DNA from: Sulfitobacter faviae
GTDB taxonomy: Bacteria; Pseudomonadota; Alphaproteobacteria; Rhodobacterales; Rhodobacteraceae
Direction: 5' to 3'
NCBI RefSeq assembly: GCF_029870955.1
Contig: NZ_PGFQ01000005.1
Span: forward strand, 1 to 64,000
Length of the DNA stretch: 64,000 nucleotides
Shown: in pieces, positions 54,838 through 63,344 of the stretch
How positions within the stretch are numbered: position 1 is the stretch's first letter
Layout of the letters: each line of letters opens with the position of its first letter
Made by a program: the position numbers and the translations under genes
The notes under the pieces: model-generated
What the model was told of the DNA's origin: nothing
Seen by the model: only the letters and a program-made list of their open reading frames with translations
The model's database searches: none

Positions 54838-55728
54838 TTATGATTTGTTGTCCAGCAGGTAGGTGGCCATCGCATTCAGGTCTGCGTCGCTCAGAAAGCC
54901 CGTGCCATAGCGCACGGCTTCGGCCATTGATCCACCAAATACGTCGCCAGACGGCGTTATGCCAGATCGCAATGCATAAGCCATATCGTCTGTTGTCCAG
55001 CCTTCGGACACAAGATCGCGCGTCCGGATCGAAGGTGCTTTGCCACCTCCCGGCAAGGCGTCGTTGCCGGAAAACCTCTTCGATACTATGCGTGCGCCTG
55101 CAAAGTTCCGCGTTGTGTGGCAGGCAGCACAATGTGCCGCCCCGTTGACCAGCAGCTTGCCCCTGTTCCAAGCATCGCTTCGGTCCGCCTCTGGTGCGGT
55201 GTCAGGCTTTGTCAGAAAAGCCGCCCGCCAAAGTTTCATCCCCCATCGCTGATCGAACGGAAAAGGCACCTCATGGGACGGGGTCGGCACATTCACGGCT
55301 GGCACGGTCTGGAACGCGGCCCACAGATCGGCAATGTCCTGATCCGTGTAGTTTGCATAAAACGGGTAGGTGAAGGTGGGATAATAGGGGTCTCCGTCCG
55401 GGGAAATTCCCTGCCTTACCGCTTTTGCAAACTCTTCTACTGTCCAGCCGCCAATCCCGAATTCGACATCGGTGGTCAGATTTGGCGGATAGAATGTCCC
55501 GAAATCGGTCCGGAGCGGCGCTCCTCCTGCCAATGGCGCCCCGCCAGCTTCAAAGTTGGTGTGGCACGCAATGCATCCACTGGCGCGCGCCAGATACGAC
55601 CCCCGCTGGGCATCGCCTTGCAGGGTCAGGTCCGAGACTGGCGCACCGATCGGCCAGGCTATCGTTGCCGCGACAACGCCGATGCCGCCGACGACCCCCG
55701 CACCGATGATCCAACGCCACCACCGCAT
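54838..55728 (-). CDS. membrane-anchored di-heme cytochrome c
   Basis: 296 residues from ATG 55728. N-terminal helix (WWRWIIGAGVVGGIGVVAATIAW in part) and two cytochrome c domains with ASGCIACHT and AAHCAACHT. Phrases such as FYPPNLTTDVEFGIGGW are typical of cytochrome subunits of alcohol or gluconate dehydrogenases (usually tri-heme). Likely an electron carrier between periplasmic enzymes and the respiratory chain. 16 bp upstream of the multicopper oxidase. Confidence 0.87.
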   Translation of the reverse strand: MRWWRWIIGAGVVGGIGVVAATIAWPIGAPVSDLTLQGDAQRGSYLARASGCIACHTNFEAGGAPLAGGAPLRTDFGTFYPPNLTTDVEFGIGGWTVEEFAKAVRQGISPDGDPYYPTFTYPFYANYTDQDIADLWAAFQTVPAVNVPTPSHEVPFPFDQRWGMKLWRAAFLTKPDTAPEADRSDAWNRGKLLVNGAAHCAACHTTRNFAGARIVSKRFSGNDALPGGGKAPSIRTRDLVSEGWTTDDMAYALRSGITPSGDVFGGSMAEAVRYGTGFLSDADLNAMATYLLDNKS

Positions 55729-55732
55729 CTGA

Positions 55733-56332
55733 TCACTTGTCCTCTTTGCGGAACTTCTGGTGGCAGGCCGAACAGGTCTGGGCGACCATCGCGAACGCAC
55801 GGTCGGTCGGCATGTCCGCAAACATCTCGGTCGTCATGGGAAGGTCCGATCCCATCATGCCCCCTCCCATTGCAGGCGCGGACCCGCCACCCATCATCCC
55901 GTCAGTGGCGCCGCCCATCATTGATTCGCTACCGTTGCCCTGTGCTGCGGCCAACCCATTGCCTGCGCTCAACTTCAATCCTTCGGCGGCTGTTCTCAAC
56001 TCTTGCGCAAGGGCCGCGAACTCTTCGCTGTTTTCCCAGACCGACGGCAACGCCTTGGACACTCCGCCACCCGAGCCTTCAGGAAACAGTCGCGTCATTT
56101 GCTCACCGGCATGGCCGATCATCGCGCCAGCTTCCCTGCGGACGACATCGGCGTCATAAGGTACCTGACCCCGCATCATGGGTGATAGCGTCTTGAGTGT
56201 TTTGGCCATCGCGGACATGCCCTGCATCCGCTCCAGCACCACGCCGGTTGCTCCGGAATGCGCCAAGGCAGCAACGCCGGTCGTCCCGATCGCAATGGCA
56301 GTAATCCATATCTTCATGTTCAAGTTGGTCAT
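55733..56332 (-). CDS. class II cytochrome c (cytochrome c'-type)
   Basis: 199 residues from ATG 56332. Signal sequence, four-helix bundle pattern with RMQGMSAMAKTLKTLSPMMRG, and the C-terminal heme site TCSACHQKFRKED characteristic of cytochromes c'. A Met/Gly-rich insert (SMMGGATDGMMGGGSAPAMGG, about residues 140-165) is unusual and might bind copper. Confidence 0.85.
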   Translation of the reverse strand: MTNLNMKIWITAIAIGTTGVAALAHSGATGVVLERMQGMSAMAKTLKTLSPMMRGQVPYDADVVRREAGAMIGHAGEQMTRLFPEGSGGGVSKALPSVWENSEEFAALAQELRTAAEGLKLSAGNGLAAAQGNGSESMMGGATDGMMGGGSAPAMGGGMMGSDLPMTTEMFADMPTDRAFAMVAQTCSACHQKFRKEDK

Positions 56333-56337
56333 TCCTG

Positions 56338-56796
56338 TCAATTGATCCCGTTGGCGCGCTGAAGTTCCCGCACATATGCAACAACCATCTTCACATCGCC
56401 GGGCGTGACGCCTTCAACTGGCGGCATATTGCCAAACTTCCAATGGTGCGCTCTGACACCTTGTTTCGCGGCAAGCAAAAAAGCGGCGTCACCGTGATGG
56501 CTCGGTTCATAGATCTTGTGGACAAGCGGCGGTGCCACGCCATTCTGTCCGGCAGCATTCGCACCGTGACAAGCGGCGCAAGCGCCATCGAAAACACGCT
56601 TTCCCAATTGGGCATTTGCTGAGAATTCAGCAGGCACAACCACGTCTGCAATCGGCGCGCCCTCTTCCGTCTGCGAAAGATCAGGCGTTGTCATTGTGTG
56701 GCCGGGCATCGAAGACGATGGCTGCAATTGCTGCCAGATCACAACCGCGCCACCGACGACAAAAAACGCCGCAATCAGGATGCCGGACTTCGACAT
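56338..56796 (-). CDS. mono-heme cytochrome c, membrane-anchored
   Basis: 152 residues from ATG 56796, which shares its A with the stop of the preceding L,D-transpeptidase. N-terminal helix (GILIAAFFVVGGAVVIW), heme site [14 protein letters not shown], Met ligand in FGNMPPVEGVT. Class I cytochrome c domain similar to those of oxidase-linked carriers. Second gene of the L,D-transpeptidase-cytochrome-oxidase operon. Confidence 0.87.
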   Translation of the reverse strand: MSKSGILIAAFFVVGGAVVIWQQLQPSSSMPGHTMTTPDLSQTEEGAPIADVVVPAEFSANAQLGKRVFDGACAACHGANAAGQNGVAPPLVHKIYEPSHHGDAAFLLAAKQGVRAHHWKFGNMPPVEGVTPGDVKMVVAYVRELQRANGIN

Positions 56797-57367
56797 CAGA
56801 TTAATCGTACCTGCGTGCCGACCGGTGTCCTTTCGAACACCTCGATGATTTGCTCGTTGTAGAGACCGATACACCCGCTTGAAGAGCGTCTTCCGATCTT
56901 GCGCGTATCATGGGTGCCGTGAATCCTGTAGTACGTCCAACTCAGGTGCAGGGCACGGACGCCCAACGGGTTATCCGGCCCGGGCGGCATATAGGCTGGC
57001 AAAGACGGGTCACGTTCGCGCATGGAGGGTGTAGGGGTCCAGTCAGGTTCGGGTCCTTGAACGTGACTGTCGTGTAGCCGCGCTTTGTCAGCTCGTCAGA
57101 CAAGGGAACCGATGTCGGATAAATGCGCATTTCGCCATCGGCCGTCCAGTGTTGCATCACGCGGGTAACGGTGTCTGCGATGATGATACCCTTGTCCAAA
57201 GCGTCAAAGTGGTCTTGCCAAGCGTGTGTACGAAACGATGAGATATTCCTTCGGACACTGGTTTGATCCACCTGCGCACGCAGGATGGACGGGGCCGCGA
57301 AAGCTGCCGATGCGGCACCTGCCGTGAATGCTCGACGCGTTACACGTGTTTGCTTGCGGGTCATCAT
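56796..57367 (-). CDS. L,D-transpeptidase (YkuD domain), exported (frameshifted)
   Basis: From ATG 57367: Tat-like signal (VTRRAFTAGAASAAFAAPS), then the YkuD domain. The frame changes at the GG pair 57046-57047; one extra base gives PDWTPTPSMRERDPSLP and continues through GPDNPLGVRALHLSW to IHGTHDTRKIGRRSSSGCIGL with the catalytic His and Cys, ending VGTQVRLI. About 190 residues when restored. First gene of an operon of cytochromes and a multicopper oxidase; a TGTA-N6-TGTA box lies 80 bp upstream. Confidence 0.82.
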
Positions 57368-57447
57368 ATGGCCTCATGTTGTTGTCTGCCTATCCACTAG
57401 ACTACCCGCCTGGTCGCATTTCATGAACAGTCCGGGGCCTGATATTA

Positions 57448-57461
57448 TGTAACGATATGTA
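57448..57461. promoter_or_regulatory. TGTA-N6-TGTA box between two L,D-transpeptidase genes
   Basis: TGTA-ACGATA-TGTA on the plus strand, while the downstream gene (57367) is on the minus strand; reversed relative to the other boxes. On the minus strand it lies between TTGGCC and TAATAT, a possible -35/-10 pair 18 bp apart. Confidence 0.5.
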
Positions 57462-57495
57462 TCCCGGCCAACGGACACGTCTTCGCGCTGCTGCC

Positions 57496-58089
57496 TCAAA
57501 CCTCGATGGGTTTCAGGACAACACGCGTGTCGAGCGGGACCTTCTCATAGAGTTCGATGATCTGATTATTGGTAAGCCTTGCACAGCCGTTTGAGACACG
57601 TCGACCAATCGTCTTCGGATCCGTTGTGCCGTGAATTCTCAGGTAGGTGTCCCCACGCCCTGGCTGGTAAAGATACAAGGCGCGGGCACCGAGTGGATTG
57701 TTCAGCCCACCGGGCACACCGCCCGCAAAACGAAGATATCGGTCAGGATCTCTGGCTATCATGGCGGGTGTGGGCGTCCACCGCGGCCACTTTTGCTTGC
57801 GCGCGACATAGAACTCGCCGGATTCATAGAGCCCCTCCCGGCCAATTCCGACGGTATACCTGATTGCCCGATTGTTCGGCAAAGTCCAAAATAAAGCGAA
57901 CTGGTTCGGATCGACATGTATTTCTCCCGGTTTGTCTGCCTCGGTGAACGGAACCTGGCGCGGCAACTGCTCCGGGGGCACCACAGATGGCCCGACGCGC
58001 CGGTCGTGCTCTGCGTCACTATGCGCGAATGCTGTTTTTCCACTCACCGAAAGAGCTGCAACAGAAGTCAGGAAATATCTTCGTTTCAT
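57496..58089 (-). CDS. L,D-transpeptidase (YkuD domain), exported
   Basis: 197 residues, complete. Signal peptide (MKRRYFLTSVAALSVSGKTAFA), YkuD core with KWPRWTPTPAMIARDPDRYL, NNPLGARALYLYQ and IHGTTDPKTIGRRVSNGCARL with catalytic His and Cys. Close in layout to the enzyme at 8041-8835. It follows the histidine kinase gene on the same strand (17 bp), so it is probably part of the two-component operon. Confidence 0.9.
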   Translation of the reverse strand: MKRRYFLTSVAALSVSGKTAFAHSDAEHDRRVGPSVVPPEQLPRQVPFTEADKPGEIHVDPNQFALFWTLPNNRAIRYTVGIGREGLYESGEFYVARKQKWPRWTPTPAMIARDPDRYLRFAGGVPGGLNNPLGARALYLYQPGRGDTYLRIHGTTDPKTIGRRVSNGCARLTNNQIIELYEKVPLDTRVVLKPIEV

Positions 58090-58106
58090 ATACTTGCCTC
58101 ACTAAA

Positions 58107-59549
58107 CTAGTCGGGTTTGAGGTGACGAACAACCCGCGCCATATGTGGCGAGCCTTCCTCTTTCGGGGCTGACTCGGCGCTTTGTTTGACGGGCAGCGTG
58201 ATTTCAGCGCGCAGACCCCCATCAGTGCGGTTTTTCAGTTCGATAGAACCACCGTGCTCAAGGATGATGCTGCGCGCAATCGACAGCCCCAGGCCATGAC
58301 CGCCGGTATCCTGTGATCGCGACGTCTCGAGCCTGACATAGGGTCCGAAAACAGCCTCCAGCTGATTGTCGGGAATACCGGGCCCCTGATCGTCGATGGC
58401 GACCACTACCTCACTGCCCATGCGTTGCCACGAAACCCTGGCCTCACTCCCGTAGCGGATCGCGTTCTCAATCAGGTTTCTCAACGCGCGCCCCATCGCG
58501 CTTGGTTTCACGGATACGATGAGTGGACCTTGGCTGGTCACCTGAACCTTGTCCAAGCCCATACCAGTGATCAGATCGTGCAAATCAACCGATTGGACCT
58601 CTTCATGCTGTCCGACGCCCTTCGCGAAATCGAGGGTCGCATCGACCATCCGTTGCATCTCTTCACTTGACGCCACCAAGGACGTGCGCGTGTCTTCGTC
58701 GTCCACCATTTCGGCCCGCACCCTAAGCGCCGTCAAAGGCGAGCGCAGATCATGCGCAAGCGCTGCAAGCATCTGGGTCCGGTCACTGACAAATCGCGTC
58801 AGGCGATCCTGCATGATGTTGAATGATCGGGTCAGATCCCGAACTTCCTTCGGCCCTACGACCGGCAGATCGCCCTTGGCGGCGCCGCGACCCAGACGTT
58901 CGGACGCAGTCGCGAGATCGTTGAGTGGTCCGGTCAGTCGGGACAGGAGAAACCAGAAACTTGCAACCAGCAGAAGTCCCGCAGTCAGTGCAAAGGATAT
59001 GTTGGACGCCAGCGACCTTTGCAGAGGCGGCCGTTCGAACCGCGTCTCGATGTTGAGCCAATTCCCACCGGACAGCGCAATGGACAGCTCCATCTCGATG
59101 GCCGCAAGGCTGCCCTGCATCATTTCGGCGTGCATTTGCGCCATTTCCGGTGACAGGTTCGGAAGGGGCAGCAGACCTCCCTCGATTTCATGAACCTCAA
59201 CCCGGATATCCCGGCTGTAGCTTTCCTGAAGCAGTGCCCGTATCCGCGCTTCGACCGCTCCACCGTCATCGTGTTGTCCGTGTGCAACCGACGGCTCGTC
59301 TGTAAGGTCGAACCGTACGAGCGGAGACGTTGCCGCGCGGACGATCTGGGCATGCAATTCCGGGGGTGCGCCTTCAATCAACTGTGCGACATTTGCGGCC
59401 CTTCCGGCGGCTTCGGCACCGATGGCGGCCTGAATGGCTAACGAGCGTTCATCAACGAAAAACCAAAGACTCAGAGCTTGCGCGAGGATCAAGACACCGA
59501 GGACCAGAAGGGCAATCTGTGCACGCAACGTCCGCGGAAGCAGCTTCAT
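58107..59549 (-). CDS. sensor histidine kinase with HAMP domain
   Basis: 480 residues from ATG 59549 (overlapping the response regulator stop; an ATG 6 bp earlier is also in frame). Two membrane helices flank a periplasmic sensor region of about 150 residues with His/Met-rich parts (AHGQHDDGG; PEMAQMHAEMMQG) that could bind copper. HAMP, then the phosphoacceptor LAALAHDLRSPLTALR, N box LIENAIRYG, and G boxes DDQGPGIPD and GHGLGLSIA. Partner of the OmpR-type regulator. Copper sensing is inferred from the neighbours and the His/Met content. Confidence 0.9.
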   Translation of the reverse strand: MKLLPRTLRAQIALLVLGVLILAQALSLWFFVDERSLAIQAAIGAEAAGRAANVAQLIEGAPPELHAQIVRAATSPLVRFDLTDEPSVAHGQHDDGGAVEARIRALLQESYSRDIRVEVHEIEGGLLPLPNLSPEMAQMHAEMMQGSLAAIEMELSIALSGGNWLNIETRFERPPLQRSLASNISFALTAGLLLVASFWFLLSRLTGPLNDLATASERLGRGAAKGDLPVVGPKEVRDLTRSFNIMQDRLTRFVSDRTQMLAALAHDLRSPLTALRVRAEMVDDEDTRTSLVASSEEMQRMVDATLDFAKGVGQHEEVQSVDLHDLITGMGLDKVQVTSQGPLIVSVKPSAMGRALRNLIENAIRYGSEARVSWQRMGSEVVVAIDDQGPGIPDNQLEAVFGPYVRLETSRSQDTGGHGLGLSIARSIILEHGGSIELKNRTDGGLRAEITLPVKQSAESAPKEEGSPHMARVVRHLKPD

Positions 59550-60264
59550 TCGCAAATCTCGACATCGCAGGAAAGACTATACCCCCATGCCGGACAGTCG
59601 CGATGATCTTCGGGCGCAAAACGTCCTCTTCCATCTTCCGGCGCAACCGGCTCACCTGATTGTCGATGGTTCGGTCCAATGGACCGGCGACCCGGCCGGT
59701 GCTCAATTTGAGCAGCTCCTCGCGGCCAATGACCGTCCTTGGCCTTTGCAGGAACAGGGTCAGGAGTTTGAGTTCACCGGATGTAAGTTGCGTACGCGAA
59801 CCGCCTTGGTCAATCAGTGTGCGGCCATCGAAATCCAGCTTTAGGTGTGCAAACTTCAACGTTTTCCCCGCAAAACCATTCGGTTTTGGGATCAGCTGCG
59901 TCCGACGCAATATCGCGTTGATCCGCGCCACCAGTTCCTTGGGATTAAACGGCTTGGCGAGATAATCGTCTGCCCCGCCATCCAGACCCGCGATGCGGTC
60001 TTCGTCGTCACCCAATGCGGTCAGCATCAGGATCGGAATATGCCCTTCCTTGCGCAATCGCCTGCACGCGGACAGCCCGTCTTCCCCCGGCATCATCACA
60101 TCGAGGACAATCAGATCGAAATGCGCTTCCGCCAGCCTTGCGTCCATCTCAACTGCATTTTCCGCCGCTGAAGCACGCATGCCGTTGCGTTCCAGATAAC
60201 TGGTGACGGATTTCCGAATCTCTGAATGGTCATCGACGACAAGGATGCGTGGCAGATCGCTCAT
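59546..60264 (-). CDS. OmpR-family response regulator (frameshifted at the end)
   Basis: About 238 residues from ATG 60264. Receiver domain with LVVDDH, phospho-Asp in LIVLDVMMPGEDG and the conserved AKPFNPKEL; winged-helix output domain LTSGELKLLTLFLQRP, VSRLRRKME and KIIATVRHGG. The C5 run 59582-59586 lacks one base: adding it gives RHGGYSLSCDVEICE and a stop at 59546 that overlaps the kinase start (ATGA). Without it the frame runs on to 59452. Likely activator of the TGTA-N6-TGTA boxes and autoregulated. Confidence 0.88.
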
Positions 60265-60309
60265 GCCGCCAACATAGTCATTTTCACCAAGGGACGCCCA
60301 TCCCGTGTT

Positions 60310-60323
60310 TGTAGCCAAATGTA
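60310..60323. promoter_or_regulatory. TGTA-N6-TGTA box between response regulator and DUF411 genes
   Basis: TGTA-GCCAAA-TGTA in the 125-bp divergent region. A possible plus-strand promoter is TCGACT (60337-60342)/TATTTA (60360-60365), 17 bp apart. The box could serve both directions. Confidence 0.6.
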
Positions 60324-60389
60324 ACAGCGCGGGCAGTCGACTTCGGGATACCGAGCAACTATTTAAGGAAGAACAACGAGGAGTTTTAA

Positions 60390-60836
60390 GTGAACCGACG
60401 TGAATTTGGCCTTACGGCACTCAGCCTGGCCTTGGCCGGGCCTGCTTTGTCGCAAACCGCCGCACCCACGTTGCAGGTGACAAAGACACCGACCTGCGGC
60501 TGCTGCGGCGCTTGGGTAAATGAGATGATCGCTGCCGGTTTCAAGGCATCGGTCGAGGACGTGGATTACGACACGCTTCAGGTTCTGAAGCAGAAACACG
60601 GCATCGCGCCGGAACTGGCAGGATGTCACACTACGTCCGTGGGCGGATATTTCGTCGAGGGTCACGTGCCTGCGGCTGACATCGGGCGGTTGCTGAGCGA
60701 AAAACCTGTCGCGCGCGGACTGACAGCACCGGGAATGCCCATGGGTTCGCCCGGCATGGGCCCCCAAGGTGATCCCTATGATGTGCTGCTTGTACTGATG
60801 GATGGGTCGACGCAAGTCTTCGCAACCCACGGCTGA
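60390..60836 (+). CDS. DUF411 (CopG-like) periplasmic metal-binding protein
   Basis: 148 residues; GTG start with GAGGAG upstream. Tat-like signal (MNRREFGLTALSLALAGPALS) and a DUF411 domain: KTPTCGCCGAWVNEM, GIAPELAGCHTTSVGGYFVEGHVPA. Cysteines and histidine match the family's proposed metal site. DUF411 proteins are common in copper resistance clusters; some (CopG) have been described as periplasmic copper oxidoreductases. Divergent from the two-component system. Confidence 0.88.
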   Translation: MNRREFGLTALSLALAGPALSQTAAPTLQVTKTPTCGCCGAWVNEMIAAGFKASVEDVDYDTLQVLKQKHGIAPELAGCHTTSVGGYFVEGHVPAADIGRLLSEKPVARGLTAPGMPMGSPGMGPQGDPYDVLLVLMDGSTQVFATHG

Positions 60837-60837
60837 C

Positions 60838-61476
60838 GTGTTTGCCCGCGATACGTTCCGACAAAGTTTTTCGCCGACCTTACCATTCGGCAGATTTTGT
60901 TGGAACGTATCCGTTCTGAGCTTGGCAAGCATATTGCCGTTCCTGCTTGTCTACATCCTCGCAACGCCTGGTTTTGCGACGCTGCTGCTGACGAATGGGA
61001 CCGCGCTCTCGCGCTTCCTCCGGCAGGTCTTTACCAATGGGTTTGTGGTCGTTTTCCTCGTGAATTACTTGGGGTTCGTTTCCGCATCGGTCGCGCTGAA
61101 GCAGTACCAGCATCGGCCGATTGTTTACCTGGTTTTAGATGGCCTGCTGCGGAGTGTCGCATTCATTGGGGTTCACATTGCCGTCTATGTGATGTCGGCC
61201 GATCTGTTCGGCTCGTTCAACGGCAGCCGTGCAACAGCTTTGAGCGTGGTCGGACCAACGCTCGAGCGGTCGTTCATGTTTGGGAACATCTCGGGCGTAT
61301 ATCTCTATGCCCTGGCGCCCGGCACCTTCATCGCGCTTCTGGTGGTTCTGACAGAACCTTCTGGCGAGGCATCGAAGCCTACCATGTTCAGGACAATGAG
61401 CATGGCCTTGCTGTTCAGCCTGACCCCGATCCCCCTCGTCACATTCCTGTCCTATGCGTTGGATCTGGCAACCTGA
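60838..61476 (+). CDS. hypothetical multi-pass membrane protein
   Basis: 212 residues if started at GTG 60838, 1 bp after the DUF411 stop; ATG 60802 inside that gene is an alternative. About five to six hydrophobic helices (SLASILPFLLVYILA; FVVVFLVNYLGFVSAS; YLVLDGLLRSVAFIGVHIAV; VYLYALAPGTFIALLVVL; ALLFSLTPIPLVTFLS). No cysteine or metal motif and no family I recognise. Probably co-transcribed with the DUF411 gene. Confidence 0.55.
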   Translation: MFARDTFRQSFSPTLPFGRFCWNVSVLSLASILPFLLVYILATPGFATLLLTNGTALSRFLRQVFTNGFVVVFLVNYLGFVSASVALKQYQHRPIVYLVLDGLLRSVAFIGVHIAVYVMSADLFGSFNGSRATALSVVGPTLERSFMFGNISGVYLYALAPGTFIALLVVLTEPSGEASKPTMFRTMSMALLFSLTPIPLVTFLSYALDLAT

Positions 61477-61521
61477 CGGGCCAACTTGGTCAACGACCCG
61501 CAGGCTGTCATCTGATCAAAT

Positions 61522-61544
61522 TGTATCCGAATGTACCCTTGACC
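61522..61544 (+). promoter_or_regulatory. TGTA-N6-TGTA box with adjacent -35, before the DUF2933 gene
   Basis: TGTA-TCCGAA-TGTA (61522-61535), 3 bp, then TTGACC (61539-61544). Same arrangement as at 44913. No clear -10 was found. Confidence 0.6.
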
Positions 61545-61595
61545 TTGCCTCACTGGAATGTCGCAGAAGAACACGAGCATATTCTGGAGAGCTAC

Positions 61596-61907
61596 ATGTC
61601 TGACAATCAAAGTCAAAAATCCACCGGTTCATCGAAACTGATGCAGTATGGTATGATGGCCTGTTGTGCCGTTATGTTGTTTCCAGTCGCCGCATTCTTT
61701 ATTGCAGGCGGCACGATCGCGGGTCTGTGGGGCAACGTCGGCCTTTTTGCGCCGCTCGCACTTTGTCTTGGTGCGCATGTCGTCATGCACAGGATGATGG
61801 GAAAGTCGTGTCACGGGTCAAGAGTTGAACAGGCGAACGAGGCGACTGTGGATGCAGAATTTGAAGATGGCCAAGCTCCCGAACGAGAACTGGTACGCGC
61901 CCGCTAG
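61596..61907 (+). CDS. DUF2933-like small membrane protein
   Basis: 103 residues; GGAGAG precedes the ATG. Two hydrophobic helices (MMACCAVMLFPVAAFFIAGG; LFAPLALCLGAHVVMHRMMG) with KSCHG after the second, as in short DUF2933 proteins of metal-resistance loci. The Cys-Cys pair and His/Met residues may bind metal. Function unknown. Confidence 0.7.
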   Translation: MSDNQSQKSTGSSKLMQYGMMACCAVMLFPVAAFFIAGGTIAGLWGNVGLFAPLALCLGAHVVMHRMMGKSCHGSRVEQANEATVDAEFEDGQAPERELVRAR

Positions 61908-62130
61908 AACGCGGCTGACAATCGGAATTCCGATTGCAGGTATTCTGGCCCTCGGCGGTTGTGCCCAGTCGGCCTCGGGCAAGCTTTGCCCACTTGAGCC
62001 CCCTTCCGTGACACGGGATGCGGCACACGACGTCATGCTTCCCGTAGGATGTCGCTTGGTCGGTCAGTCTGAAGGTACTACCCACGAAATAGTCTGTGAC
62101 GACGGCCGGACCGGATGGGCTTTCGATTAA
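61852..62130 (+). CDS. small predicted lipoprotein, function unknown
   Basis: 92 residues from ATG 61852 (GAGG 9 bp upstream), overlapping the DUF2933 gene by 56 bp in another frame. A hydrophobic signal ends in the lipobox ALGGC; the mature part has three further cysteines (KLCPLE, VGCRLV, IVCDDG). Probably the second gene of the DUF2933 unit. No family recognised. Confidence 0.55.
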   Translation: MQNLKMAKLPNENWYAPARTRLTIGIPIAGILALGGCAQSASGKLCPLEPPSVTRDAAHDVMLPVGCRLVGQSEGTTHEIVCDDGRTGWAFD

Positions 62131-62187
62131 GCGCCAAACCTTGATCCTGCCTCACATTCACCTGCACAGCGACGGTCGCCCACGCCA

Positions 62188-63344
62188 CTACGGGCGCAAC
62201 CGTTCCAACGCGCTTTGCACGGCTTGACGGCGCGGGTCATCTCCCGGCACCTCCGACAACAGGATTTCAGCGTGTTCAAACGCCGCGATTGCCGGCGCGG
62301 TATCACCCAGAACCGAATAGGCATTGCCAAGCCGCATCCATCCATCAAGATCGTCAGGCTCATCTTCCAGCCGCGTGGCCAGCCGTTCGACCATCGAGCG
62401 GATGAAATCCTGTCGTTCCTCCACACTCATGTCCTGCGCGTTTTCGATGTCTTCCTGTGTCGGGCCGGACGCACTGGTCTTCGGGGCATAGTCGGCCAGC
62501 GAGATCGGAGCCTTGCCGATCTTCGCGCCAATCCGGTTGGCTTCGCCAACAAAGCTTTCCATCCACGGGAAAAACCTATCCGCATCGTCCAGCCGGGCCA
62601 CCAGCGTTTCGTGAGCCCGAGCCTCATCGCCCTTCTGCTCGAGCGAGACTGCCTTGAAAAAGGCAGCACCGGGATTGGAAGGATCCAGTTCGTACGCCCG
62701 ATCAATCGCGGTGTCCGCTTCAGGTGTCACCACACCTTGCTCTGCGTAGATCAGAACCTCGGCCAACATGGAGAAGACGGCGGAATCGGCCTCCGGTCGT
62801 TGTGCGACAACTCTATATGCATCGGCTGCATCCGCATACCGGCCCATTTTCGAATAGGTTTGCCCCAGCAGCATCCAGCCTTCCGAAGGCCCGCCTTCGG
62901 GGTCTGAACTGAGCCGGACGTACAGACGATCTGTCAATTCGGCGATTTCCGCCGCTTCCTGCCGTTCAGTGGCACGTTCGGCAAAGGCGACACCTGGGAT
63001 CTCTGGCGAGCCCATTGCGGAGTAATATCCAAAAGCGAAGACCGGCACGAACACTGCGCTCAGAACGACCATCAAGCGGCCCCTGCCGCCGGTTTCCCAT
63101 CTGACAGAACGGACCGGCGCGACTGCACGAGGATCCGTCTCTTGATCTCCTGCTCCGCCGCCGTGGCCTCGGTGTCGGAAATGACACCGCGCTCAAGATC
63201 CCGCCGAACCTCATCCAACTGATCCATGAGGACCGCATCCGTGGCGTCAGCCGGGACGGGTGTCCGCGACGACCGATGGCGCAGCGGCAGGCCCATGAAA
63301 AGCAGACCTACAACGGATAACAGGGCGAAAACCAACCAGATCAT
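62188..63344 (-). CDS. ccmI: cytochrome c biogenesis protein CcmI (frameshifted)
   Basis: Apocytochrome c chaperone of the Ccm system. The N-terminal part from ATG 63344 has the membrane helix MIWLVFALLSVVGLLFMGLP and the coiled region DQLDEVRRDLERGVISDTEA; the second part has another helix (LMVVLSAVFVPVFAFGYY) and tetratricopeptide-like repeats (GWMLLGQTYSKMGRYADAADAYRVV; MRLGNAYSVLGDTAPAIAAFEHAE in pieces). One extra base in the C4 run 63080-63083 joins them (AAGGRLMVV) into about 385 residues. Some species do split CcmI in two, so two genes remain possible. Last gene of ccmG-ccmH-ccmI. Confidence 0.82.
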
